Below, one piece after another: positions 40,308-48,054 of a stretch of 64,000 nucleotides of DNA. The stretch is from NCBI GenBank assembly GCA_035650355.1, contig DASRHT010000046.1, positions 62,001 through 126,000 of the forward strand, read 5' to 3'. The first letter of the stretch is position 1, and each line of letters opens with the position of its first letter. The stretch is from DASRHT01 sp035650355 (GTDB lineage: Bacteria; Chloroflexota; Ktedonobacteria; Ktedonobacterales; Ktedonobacteraceae). The position numbers and the translations under genes were made by a program. Under the pieces are notes generated by a model. That model saw only the letters and a program-made list of their open reading frames with translations. It made no database searches and was not told where the DNA came from.

Positions 40308-40394
40308 GAGGGAGCGTGTATAATGGGGGCAGGCATTTGTCTCCACAATGTGAGGCAAGCTTTATTGAAGCCAACGTCTTCATCAAGACAAACA

Positions 40395-40430
40395 ATGGGG
40401 CAGGCGGTAAGTTGTCTTCGCCTGCCCCAT
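40395..40430. terminator. Bidirectional hairpin between convergent genes
   Basis: A perfect 12-bp stem (ATGGGGCAGGCG and complement) with a 12-base loop lies between the formate dehydrogenase operon and the CoxG-like gene. Confidence 0.65.
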
Positions 40431-40443
40431 CCAGCAATCTATA

Positions 40444-40899
40444 TTACGCGTGCAGCGCGCTAACCTGCTTCTCAAAGTTCTTGAAGAACTGGTCCAGCGC
40501 AGCCTTGATTGCGCCTTTGAGCATAAACTCAGGAGTTGCGGCGATCTTGCCGCTGAGATCTGCGTGCGCATTGTAGCTTAAATTGGTAGCGCCAGCCACC
40601 TCCTCCAGGCTGGTCGCGCATGTCGCTTTGACGGAGCCGAGCCCGCTATTTGGTTCCGCGACCAGGACGACGCGCGAGGGCGGTACAGCTTCCGTTACCT
40701 GCACAAATATGGTGTATGGCCCCTTGAAGCCTGGGATTCCGGTCGAAACTGTCAATTTCAACTGCCGTCCCGCAGGAGTATCCACCTGTTCAGCAGCCTC
40801 GCAGCCGGGAATACTATTCTGCAGAATAGTTGGATTCAGCAAAGCCTCAAATACCTGCTGGCGGGGAGCACTAATTTTCTGATTACCTGTAACATCCAT
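40444..40899 (-). CDS. CoxG-like SRPBCC-family protein
   Basis: From the ATG at 40899 the protein is 151 residues, the typical CoxG/DUF1857 size, starting MDVTGNQKISAPRQQVFEAL with NPTILQNSIPGCEAAEQV, the CoxG signature. These START-like proteins help assemble or anchor carbon-monoxide dehydrogenase, but stand-alone copies of unknown role are common. No CO dehydrogenase genes are near. The frame continues upstream to 41067, but that part reads as cysteine-rich non-family sequence. The ribosome-binding site is weak. Confidence 0.85.
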   Translation of the reverse strand: MDVTGNQKISAPRQQVFEALLNPTILQNSIPGCEAAEQVDTPAGRQLKLTVSTGIPGFKGPYTIFVQVTEAVPPSRVVLVAEPNSGLGSVKATCATSLEEVAGATNLSYNAHADLSGKIAATPEFMLKGAIKAALDQFFKNFEKQVSALHA

Positions 40900-41119
40900 G
40901 AGAGTTGCAATATCCCTTCTATCGCGACACAATTCGTTGAAGAAAGAGCCATCATGCAGCTTGAACGGGTCGATCAAGCGCAGGCAAAAGCAGCAATTTT
41001 TGATTTCTACCTCAAGAATCACATGCTTTACCCGCACTATTATAAGGAGCGCATCCGAATAACTCAATGTGAGGGGAGTTAAGTACTACCCCTGACCCGA
41101 TGCTCCTACCATGCTTGCT

Positions 41120-42076
41120 CTACGGATGATCTTGCAAGAATTTGTCGATTTGCTCAAGTTCGAGCTCGTCGAGGCGGTATTCGGCGGCCATGATGAGTTC
41201 CTCGATTTGCGCCGGGTGGCGCGAGCCGACGATGGCTCCGGTAATAACCGGGTTGCGTAAGGCCCAGGCGATGGCTACAGCTCCGGCAGGCAGGTTGTGG
41301 ATATAGCCGATCTCGCTCAGGAGCTTTGCCAGCTCCAGGTTGCGCGACAGGCGAGGCTCCTGAAATTCCGCGTCGCGTTTGCGCCAGTCGTCGCCTGGCA
41401 TACGCTCGACGCGCTCCTTCGTCATTCTTCCGGTCAACAGGCCCGATGACATCGGGGAATAGACGATGACGCCGATATTGTAGTGCTCGCAGTACGGCAA
41501 AATCTCTTTTTCCGCCTCGGGATGAACAAGCGAGTAGGGCGGCTGGAGCGAATCTATAGGGGCGATGCGCTGGATGCGCTGCATCTGCTCAATGTTGAAG
41601 TTTGAGACGCCGATGGCCCGCACCTTGCCCTCTTTTTTGAGCTGCGCCATCGTCTCCCACCCCTCCTCGATATCGGCTTCAGGATTGGGCCAGTGGATCT
41701 GGTACAGGTCGATTGCGTCGATGTCGAGCCGCTTGAGGCTGGCCTCGGCCTCGCGCCTGATTGAGTTGGCTTTCAGGCTATTGCCGATCTCGTGTTTGTC
41801 GTTCCAGACCAGTGAACACTTTGTAAAGATGTAGGGTTTTTCGGCTCTATCCTTAATGGCTTTGCCCACAATCTCTTCTGAATGGCCCAGACCATAGACG
41901 GCGGCTGTATCGATCCAGTTGATGCCTAGATCAAGGCTGCGATTGATCGTTTTGATCGATTCTTCGTCGTCCTGAGGTCCCCAGCCGAAGCTCCAACCAC
42001 CGCCCCCCATCGCCCACGCACCCAGACCCAGAGGGGTGATATGAATATCTGTATTGCCTAGCTGTCGTTTATGCAT
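41120..42076 (-). CDS. Aldo/keto reductase
   Basis: A 318-residue NADPH-dependent oxidoreductase of the (beta/alpha)8 aldo/keto reductase superfamily. The catalytic tetrad is visible: Asp and Tyr in WIDTAAVYGLGHSE, Lys in YIFTKCSLVW and His in DLYQIHWPNP. The NADP-binding region GAIVGSRHPAQIEEL lies near the C terminus. The start MHKRQLGNTDIHITPLGLG is typical. The substrate is unknown. The gene is divergent from the desulfurase-like gene. Confidence 0.93.
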   Translation of the reverse strand: MHKRQLGNTDIHITPLGLGAWAMGGGGWSFGWGPQDDEESIKTINRSLDLGINWIDTAAVYGLGHSEEIVGKAIKDRAEKPYIFTKCSLVWNDKHEIGNSLKANSIRREAEASLKRLDIDAIDLYQIHWPNPEADIEEGWETMAQLKKEGKVRAIGVSNFNIEQMQRIQRIAPIDSLQPPYSLVHPEAEKEILPYCEHYNIGVIVYSPMSSGLLTGRMTKERVERMPGDDWRKRDAEFQEPRLSRNLELAKLLSEIGYIHNLPAGAVAIAWALRNPVITGAIVGSRHPAQIEELIMAAEYRLDELELEQIDKFLQDHP

Positions 42077-42260
42077 AGTATATCTTTCCCTTCCTTACAA
42101 ACTTCTTCACAATCGTTTCTCTACCATCCTATTTTATACGTTTCGCTAAATGCTTACGTGACACACATCAACTCCCAGAAACTTTCAGTTTTTCTCTAGT
42201 GATACAATGAGGTAACTATGACTGGCAGCTAAAACACGCTTTGCTATCCCCTGGAGGAAT

Positions 42261-43517
42261 ATGATGCTCAATTCGGAGAAGGTCCGTGCGCACTTTCCCG
42301 CTCTGGCCTCGGACGCGATATTTTTTGATAATCCCGGTGGAACGCAGGTTGCGCAAGAAGTGCTTCAGCGCATGCAGCATCACCTGCAATATACGAATGC
42401 TAATAACGGAGGAGCCTTCTATACCAGCATCGCATCCGATGCAACGGTCTACGAGGCGCGGCAGGCCGTAGCCGGCTTTTTGCATGCCTCACGAGCGGAA
42501 GAGATTATCTTTGGACAGAATATGACCAGCCTGACCATGCATATCAGCCGCAGCCTGGCGCGCACGCTCAAGCCTGGCGACGAACTGGTCGTGACCCATA
42601 TGGATCACGATGCCAATATCGCTCCCTGGTTGTTGATCGCGGAGGATCGTGGCTGCCATGTTCGCTGGGTTGATATCCATACCGAGGATTGCACGCTGGA
42701 TGTGGCAGAGCTGGAGCGGCAGATTACGCCTCGCACCCGCATCGTCGCGATTGGCTACGCCTCCAATGCTGTCGGCACGGTGAATGATGTCAAACGCGCG
42801 GTTCAGCTTGCGCACGATGTCGGCGCGCTCTGTTTCGTCGATGCAGTTCAGTATGCGCCGCACAAACCCATCGATGTGCAGGAGCTGGATTGCGACTTCC
42901 TGGCCTGCTCGGCTTACAAGTTTTTCGGGCCGCACATCGGCATCCTCTACGGCAAATACGAGCTGCTCGACCGGCTCATGGCCTATAAAGTGCGACCAGC
43001 CGACAATATTCCCCCTTACAAGTTCGAGACCGGCACGCAGAGCTTCGAGTCCATTGCCGGGACGCTGGGCGCAATGGAGTATTTAGCCTGGGTCGGCACA
43101 ACTTTCGGCCAGCAGTTCGCGCAACGCTACGAGGGCCGCTTTCAGGGCCGCGCCCTGGCCCTCAAGCAGGCCATGACAGCGATTGAAGACTATGAGCTTG
43201 GCTTGAATAAGGCCTTACTGCGGGGCTTGAGCTCTATAGCGGGATTGCACATTCGGGGAATTACCGATCCGGCACGCATGCACGAGCGCGTCCCGACCTT
43301 CGCCTTCACTCTGGAGGGATGGCAGCCGCGAGCAGTGGCGGAGGCGCTGGCTAAAGAGCGCATCTATGTCTGGGACGGCAACTACTATGCGCTCGCCATC
43401 ATGCAACGGCTGGGACTGGATGAGAATAGCGGCATGGTGCGCGTCGGGCTGGCGCATCTCAATACCAGCGCGGAAATCGATAAGATGGTGGACCTGCTGC
43501 AAAAAATGGTGGGGTAA
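42261..43517 (+). CDS. Class-V aminotransferase / cysteine desulfurase-like protein
   Basis: A 418-residue PLP enzyme of fold type I. It starts with the class-V pattern (VRAHFPALASDAIFFDNPGG), has THMDHDANIAPW and FVDAVQYAPH (PLP ring Asp), and the PLP lysine in ACSAYKFFGPHIG. The catalytic cysteine loop of SufS/IscS is not evident near the C terminus, so desulfurase activity is not assured; this belongs to the 'cysteine desulfurase-like' subgroup. The ATG has GGAGG upstream. It is convergent with the methyltransferase gene. Confidence 0.9.
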   Translation: MMLNSEKVRAHFPALASDAIFFDNPGGTQVAQEVLQRMQHHLQYTNANNGGAFYTSIASDATVYEARQAVAGFLHASRAEEIIFGQNMTSLTMHISRSLARTLKPGDELVVTHMDHDANIAPWLLIAEDRGCHVRWVDIHTEDCTLDVAELERQITPRTRIVAIGYASNAVGTVNDVKRAVQLAHDVGALCFVDAVQYAPHKPIDVQELDCDFLACSAYKFFGPHIGILYGKYELLDRLMAYKVRPADNIPPYKFETGTQSFESIAGTLGAMEYLAWVGTTFGQQFAQRYEGRFQGRALALKQAMTAIEDYELGLNKALLRGLSSIAGLHIRGITDPARMHERVPTFAFTLEGWQPRAVAEALAKERIYVWDGNYYALAIMQRLGLDENSGMVRVGLAHLNTSAEIDKMVDLLQKMVG

Positions 43518-43527
43518 TATCAGCTAT

Positions 43528-44373
43528 TTACGTCTTTTGGCCCCAGGCTGACAGGAAATAGAGCAGACCATTAAAATCGGGCTGCATCATCTCCTGCACC
43601 ACTTGTTCATAGAGTACATCTAATTCTGTTTGCTTGACAATGCCGGTTTTCAGCAACCAGGGCTGCCCTAACACAAAAAACATGCGGAAATTTTCGGTCA
43701 TGCGATGATGAAATTTTGTGTCGTAGGAGAAGTTCAGCAGATGCGGCTGCTCATGCATCTGCTGGCAGCCTGCTTTGTGCAGGAACTGGCTTAGTAAAGG
43801 GGTCGCTCCACCGTGCAGCCCCAACGGGTGAAGTAGCCTTCCCTCTTTATGCGCCGCCTGGATAAACAGCGTTTTATAGCGTTCAAAAGCTAGACTGTTT
43901 GTTACTCCGGGATCGTCGCAGGCTGTGAGCCGGACCGTGCCACCGGGGCGCGTGACGCGCACAAACTCCTGAATTACTACGGGCCACATCTCCTTTAACA
44001 GAAAACTTTCGATGAAGCGGGCATTGACAAAGTCGAAAGAGGCATCAGCGAATGGCAGAGGCTGCGTTACGTCCATGACCTGAAAGAGCACATTTTCCAG
44101 GCCCCGTATTGTTGCGTGCGCCTTTGCATACTCGATCATGGGTTTGTTGATATCAACTCCCAGCACATTCATCTCAGGGTAGGCGCGCGCCACCTCCAGC
44201 GCCCAGATGCCGGGCCCGCAGGCGATATCCAGCACATCCACATAGGAGGGTTTCTCGTCAGGAAAGAGGCCACCCATCGCTTCTTCAAGAATGTAATACA
44301 AAATAATCAGGCGAGCCAGCTCCGCACCACCGCCAAAATCGATGATGTAGGTACCGGGTGGATTTTCCATCAT
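43528..44373 (-). CDS. Class I SAM-dependent methyltransferase
   Basis: A 281-residue methyltransferase. Motif I is VLDIACGPGIWALEVARAYP, motif II ends LGVDINKPM, and the motif IV/V region is FDFVNARFIESFLLKEMWP. The C-terminal part (~190-281) is mostly helical and probably forms the acceptor site. The substrate is unknown; small-molecule or lipid methylation is as likely as any other. Two adjacent ATGs (44373, 44370) follow GAGGAC. Confidence 0.88.
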   Translation of the reverse strand: MMENPPGTYIIDFGGGAELARLIILYYILEEAMGGLFPDEKPSYVDVLDIACGPGIWALEVARAYPEMNVLGVDINKPMIEYAKAHATIRGLENVLFQVMDVTQPLPFADASFDFVNARFIESFLLKEMWPVVIQEFVRVTRPGGTVRLTACDDPGVTNSLAFERYKTLFIQAAHKEGRLLHPLGLHGGATPLLSQFLHKAGCQQMHEQPHLLNFSYDTKFHHRMTENFRMFFVLGQPWLLKTGIVKQTELDVLYEQVVQEMMQPDFNGLLYFLSAWGQKT

Positions 44374-44469
44374 AGTCCTCTATTGGATGAAACAGGGTGA
44401 TATAAGCTACAGAAAATATAACATATACAGTTTCTAACATCAAAAATCATAAATTACTTTGGCTAAAGC

Positions 44470-44509
44470 TAGAGGGTCATATGGTGTTACAACTCCATAT
44501 GACCCTCTA
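44470..44509. repeat. Perfect 15-bp palindrome next to element D
   Basis: TAGAGGGTCATATGG and its complement with a 10-base loop. It may be a transcription terminator-like hairpin or part of the neighbouring repeat element. Confidence 0.7.
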
Positions 44510-44541
44510 ATGGTGGAAATAGCGCGATTTCGCCGTGCAAG

Positions 44542-44627
44542 ATGTTGTGTAGGTGTGGTGGAAAAATGCGCTAAGCGCATTTTTCCACCACACCTACACA
44601 ACATGGCGAGCGTTGCAGGCGCGAGCA
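44542..44627. repeat. Family-1 hairpin element D
   Basis: A perfect 30-bp hairpin with a three-base loop (44542-44571 / 44575-44604), two bases before the conserved motif at 44606 (GCGAGCGTT, three bases, GGCGCGAGCA). The arms are AT-richer than, and unrelated to, those of elements A-C. I could not see inverted ends. The rest of the 44374-44687 spacer holds no gene. Confidence 0.75.
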
Positions 44628-44687
44628 AACGCCCATGCTAAGAATCAGACACACGCTGAGCTTTGCTCAGAAACGCGGAAACGTCTT

Positions 44688-46619
44688 TTATCCCAGCGCC
44701 TCCAGCAACATATCGCCCTCGTCGGGAGTGATGCGGCCCTCCGCGATCATGCGCAGAATCGCCTCACGCTCCTGCTCTATATCTACCGGCGGACGAGCTG
44801 CATTTTCCTCTGCCAGAGCTGACTGGTCGTTGCCTGCCTCCGGTGATGTCAGCGTTACCGGCGGAGTTCCCGGCGCTGGCGGCACTGGCGGAACGGGAGG
44901 AACTGGGGGAACCGGCGCCGCGGGGAAATCCGGCGGAACGGGTGGCGTCGGGCGGGTCACGCTGAGATTTTTCAGAGCCTGCTCCACGGCATCCAGCGCG
45001 CCCAGCACGCCTTCGGAAGTGGCTCGCCGCGCCTGTTCCACAATACGATCAATCCGCTCAGGGTCCATGCTCCACTCACGATTGTTAAAGCGGACGTTAA
45101 GCCGGCGCTCCCACTCTCCTGCACGCCTGCTGTTTCTTTCTTCCGTACGGCGCTGCTGCTCTTCCAGACGACGAGCATGCTCCTCCATACGACGGGCGTG
45201 TTCTTCCATATGGCGCGCCTGTTCTCGGGCCATCTGCTCGGAGCGACGCTGCTGCGCGTCACTGAAGCGGCGCGCCTGTTCTTCGGCGCCACGCATCACT
45301 TCGTCAGCGATATTAATGCTCCAGGATGACGTGGCATCCTTGATAGAAGCGGAAATCTCACGACTGAGATCACGTCCTAGATTTGCCATATCACGTCCAA
45401 AGTCGGCCATATCGCGTCCAAAATCGTTCCATCCCCAGGAACTGCTGCTGCGCGGATCTTCGGCCCCGCGGATCACAAGTTCGCCGCCGACCGTCAATTC
45501 GACCTGAGCTGCCCCTTCGCCATAGGTCAGGCTCACCTGGTTTCCGCCGGAGCTAGAGACGACCGCGCGCCCGCTCACTCCACCACCAGCGGTTGCGCGG
45601 ATGCTCAGGTTCGCGTCCCGTGGCAGGAAAATGACGGCATCGCCGCCAACACGACAACGAGTGGAGCTATCAGCCGGAAAGTCTGACTGCAAATGCAGAT
45701 CTGCGCCAATCCTGCCGATCTCAACGCTGCCATGCATGCCCTTGAGCTGCGCATCAGCTCCAACGCTGCTTACCTGGAGATTACCGCCGATGCCATTTAA
45801 AACGACGTCGCTGCCGACATAGCCGATGGTGACATCACCCTGGATATCACGCAGGCTGCAATCGCTCGATACGTTGCCCACCTGCACCGTCGCTGCGCCC
45901 ACAATCGTGAGGTCGCTGGCAACGTTGCCCAGCATCACCCTCGCTCCGGCGCTATTCTCGATCTGGCAATCACTCCCGATATTGCTTACCTGGATGCTTG
46001 CGGCTCCGCTCACTGTCAGGTCATTGCTAATGTTTTCTAGCAGCAGTTCAGCGTTCCCGCTGCCCCGCACAGCGCAATCGCCCGCCACATTGCTACAACG
46101 CAGCATAGCAACCCCATCGCGCGCCATCAGATCGCCCTGGGCATTGCCGACGATGGCCGTCTCAACTTCCCGCAAATCCAGATCGCCCGCCACATCGTCA
46201 ACCTCTACGCTTTTGACAAGAGAGAAAAGCGCATCTCCCCCGATTCCTCCCGCGTGTACTGTTGAGGCGCTCATCACTTCTAGATCGCCGCCGACATTGC
46301 TCAGCGTGATCTCTCCATGCACGTTTTTCAGCGAAACATCGCCTCCCACGTCGCGCAATTCAGTCTGACGCACATTCTCCATCGCGACATCGTCGCCGAT
46401 CTGGCTGGCAGTGATGATCACCTCAAAAGGGACCCATAGCTCAAGCGAATCGCTACAGCCCCGGATCAGCAGAGCATCGCCCTCCTGCTGCACTGTAGCA
46501 AGGTCATCATCGGCATTGATCATAACGCTCAGTTGCTCCCAACCGTGGACGCTGAGCTCGCCCTCAATATTTGATAGAAGTATACGTTGCACTGCTTCCG
46601 CAGGAATCCTCTGTTGCAT
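44688..46619 (-). CDS. Beta-solenoid (DUF4097-like) protein with coiled coil and SHOCT-like C terminus
   Basis: From the ATG at 46619 the protein is 643 residues. Residues ~30-330 are short beta-strand repeats of about 19-20 residues (for example VQVGNVSSDCSLRDIQGDV), likely a right-handed beta-solenoid of the adhesin/DUF4097 type. Residues ~390-530 form a highly charged coiled coil (MEEHARRMEEHARRLEEQQR). A Pro-rich linker (VPPVPPVPPVPPAPG) leads to a final helical hairpin EREAILRMIAEGRITPDEGD like the SHOCT/YvlB motif that also starts the neighbouring gene. No signal peptide is seen, so it is probably cytoplasmic. Last gene of a four-gene minus-strand operon. Confidence 0.85.
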   Translation of the reverse strand: MQQRIPAEAVQRILLSNIEGELSVHGWEQLSVMINADDDLATVQQEGDALLIRGCSDSLELWVPFEVIITASQIGDDVAMENVRQTELRDVGGDVSLKNVHGEITLSNVGGDLEVMSASTVHAGGIGGDALFSLVKSVEVDDVAGDLDLREVETAIVGNAQGDLMARDGVAMLRCSNVAGDCAVRGSGNAELLLENISNDLTVSGAASIQVSNIGSDCQIENSAGARVMLGNVASDLTIVGAATVQVGNVSSDCSLRDIQGDVTIGYVGSDVVLNGIGGNLQVSSVGADAQLKGMHGSVEIGRIGADLHLQSDFPADSSTRCRVGGDAVIFLPRDANLSIRATAGGGVSGRAVVSSSGGNQVSLTYGEGAAQVELTVGGELVIRGAEDPRSSSSWGWNDFGRDMADFGRDMANLGRDLSREISASIKDATSSWSINIADEVMRGAEEQARRFSDAQQRRSEQMAREQARHMEEHARRMEEHARRLEEQQRRTEERNSRRAGEWERRLNVRFNNREWSMDPERIDRIVEQARRATSEGVLGALDAVEQALKNLSVTRPTPPVPPDFPAAPVPPVPPVPPVPPAPGTPPVTLTSPEAGNDQSALAEENAARPPVDIEQEREAILRMIAEGRITPDEGDMLLEALG

Positions 46620-46640
46620 GATGTGTTCCTTCCTCATCAG

Positions 46641-47015
46641 CTATTCAACAAAAACCTCTAACCGCTCACCCTTTTCCAGATCTTGCAGGTCCAGCAGGCG
46701 GCCCGTGGCTCCTCGCTCGATAGCCTGTAATAAGCCCTCCAACGCGTTATTACTTAACTGCGGCACCAGCTTTGCTCCCAGGCGCAGGCTCATTTTGATC
46801 AGATTCACAGGCATCACCGCTATCAAATGGACGCGCGAAAGGCTGGGGTTCATGCTGGTGGCACGAATGCGCAGGGTGCGGTCACGTACAGGCTCAATGA
46901 CACGCGGCGGCTCCTCTTCTAACGCATCGAGCAGTTGCTCGGCCTCCAGCGCGCTTACCTGTCCCCCCTCAACCAGGTGCAGGATACGGTTGCGTTCTTC
47001 TTTTGATACAGGCAT
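46641..47015 (-). CDS. SHOCT-like/YvlB-type small protein
   Basis: A 124-residue protein. The first ~35 residues (EERNRILHLVEGGQVSALEAEQLLDAL) form the helical SHOCT-like hairpin found at the start of YvlB-type proteins. The rest (LRIRATSMNPSLSRVHLIAV ... GLLQAIERGATGRLLDLQD) is an alpha/beta domain usually paired with DUF4097 proteins. It lies between the DUF2089 gene (four-base gap) and the solenoid gene (21-base gap to its chosen start). A role in a membrane-stress or signal-sensing complex is inference. Confidence 0.82.
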   Translation of the reverse strand: MPVSKEERNRILHLVEGGQVSALEAEQLLDALEEEPPRVIEPVRDRTLRIRATSMNPSLSRVHLIAVMPVNLIKMSLRLGAKLVPQLSNNALEGLLQAIERGATGRLLDLQDLEKGERLEVFVE

Positions 47016-47019
47016 AGCA

Positions 47020-47379
47020 TTAGCCCTTCATCAAACGCATGGCCTCCTCGACGCTGATCTCCTTTGCCGCCAGCTTATCGAGAACAGCTCGCCGGTCTAC
47101 GCGTCCGTCGCTCTCGGGCGTTCCTCCCAGCGCGGTAACAATTTCATCGAGACGGCTGCGCGCGGTGTTATAGGCAACGTTCATCTCCACCGCCAGCTTC
47201 TGGATGTTGCCCCGATACTTTACCAGCATCTCCACAAAGTCCAACTGCTCACGCGTCAGGCGCCCAATCCAGCCGAGATTGAAACGCCCCTCAATCACGA
47301 TCCCGCTCGCTGGACATTCCAGGCGAGTGACGATCAGTTCGTCCCCGCTCACAGGATCTCTGGTTATCAATGGATGCAT
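47020..47379 (-). CDS. DUF2089-family protein with HTH-like region
   Basis: A 119-residue protein of the DUF2089 family. It keeps LECPASGIVIEGRFNLGWIG and REQLDFVEMLVKYRGNIQKL. Then comes a helix-turn-helix-like segment AVEMNVAYNTARSRLDEIVT and a C-terminal SHOCT-like hairpin (RRAVLDKLAAKEISVEEAM). Many relatives have an N-terminal zinc ribbon with two C-x-x-C pairs; here only one cysteine remains, so zinc binding is probably lost. It may be the DNA-binding member of the operon. Confidence 0.85.
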   Translation of the reverse strand: MHPLITRDPVSGDELIVTRLECPASGIVIEGRFNLGWIGRLTREQLDFVEMLVKYRGNIQKLAVEMNVAYNTARSRLDEIVTALGGTPESDGRVDRRAVLDKLAAKEISVEEAMRLMKG

Positions 47380-47400
47380 ATGTTAATGGCCTCCTTCAGT

Positions 47401-47655
47401 CTAGTAATAAAGTTCCTGGGATAGCGATGGCGCGCAACCACCAGCAGGCGGCGCCAGTTCATTCCGCGGATCAACACGCTCCAGCTTTGTACCTAAAGAG
47501 ACAAGCGATTTGCCAATATTGCCAACGATGCGCCGCCCTAGCGTGGGCTCAGCATGATCGTGGGGCACGCTCTGCCCAAGCTGGATCTCTTCCATCTCCT
47601 GCTGCAACTCCCGACGCCGCTGCGCTGCAATCTTCTCGTATGTATATAAATTCAT
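47401..47655 (-). CDS. Small unknown protein, first gene of the DUF2089 operon
   Basis: An 84-residue soluble protein I do not recognise. The N-terminal half is a charged helix (YEKIAAQRRRELQQEMEEIQ), the rest appears flexible and ends with two Pro/Gly/Ser-rich stretches. The ATG at 47655 has AGGAGG upstream. A consensus promoter lies ~115 bases upstream, so this is the leader gene of the four-gene operon. Confidence 0.75.
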   Translation of the reverse strand: MNLYTYEKIAAQRRRELQQEMEEIQLGQSVPHDHAEPTLGRRIVGNIGKSLVSLGTKLERVDPRNELAPPAGGCAPSLSQELYY

Positions 47656-47770
47656 CGGTCTGTCCTCCTATGCCGATCTGTAAGAACCTCATCATCGCTC
47701 CGCCAGATCTCCTCCAGGTGACTGCTTAATATTTACATTGCTTTGGTGTTTTTTCGTTAACGATATGGGA

Positions 47771-47800
47771 ATAGTACCATAAAGTTGCAAATTTTGTCAA
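47771..47800 (-). promoter_or_regulatory. Strong sigma-70-type promoter of the DUF2089 operon
   Basis: On the minus strand TTGACA (47800-47795), an 18-base spacer, TACTAT (47776-47771). It lies in an AT-rich spacer (47656-48054) between this operon and the divergent ABC cluster; I see nothing else in that spacer. Confidence 0.75.
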
Positions 47801-48054
47801 TACTTTTGGCAAATAAAATCAATTCTTTGGAAATATTTTTTGAAAGCAGATTTTTTGACGGCAGGAAGGTTGCTTCAGATGCATTTGAAGTCGAGATGTG
47901 AGAAAGGATGCATACAGAGCGTAGTATCACTATAGAGAATCACTATTTACTTCCGCCTCTCTCACTGCCCACATTATATGGTCAGAGAATACTGGAGCCA
48001 TACTATAACCGTGGGAAGAAAAACAAATCAGCAAGGCAAAAATGAGGATAAAGG

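Noticed and set aside
40302..40324. Full sigma-70 promoter (TTGTCC ... TATAAT)
   Set aside because: Spacing between boxes is 11 bases, too short; kept only as a weak hint in the small-RNA finding.
46411..47424. 337-residue plus-strand open frame
   Set aside because: Antisense to three genes of the DUF2089 operon; Ser/Arg-rich composition typical of a shadow frame.
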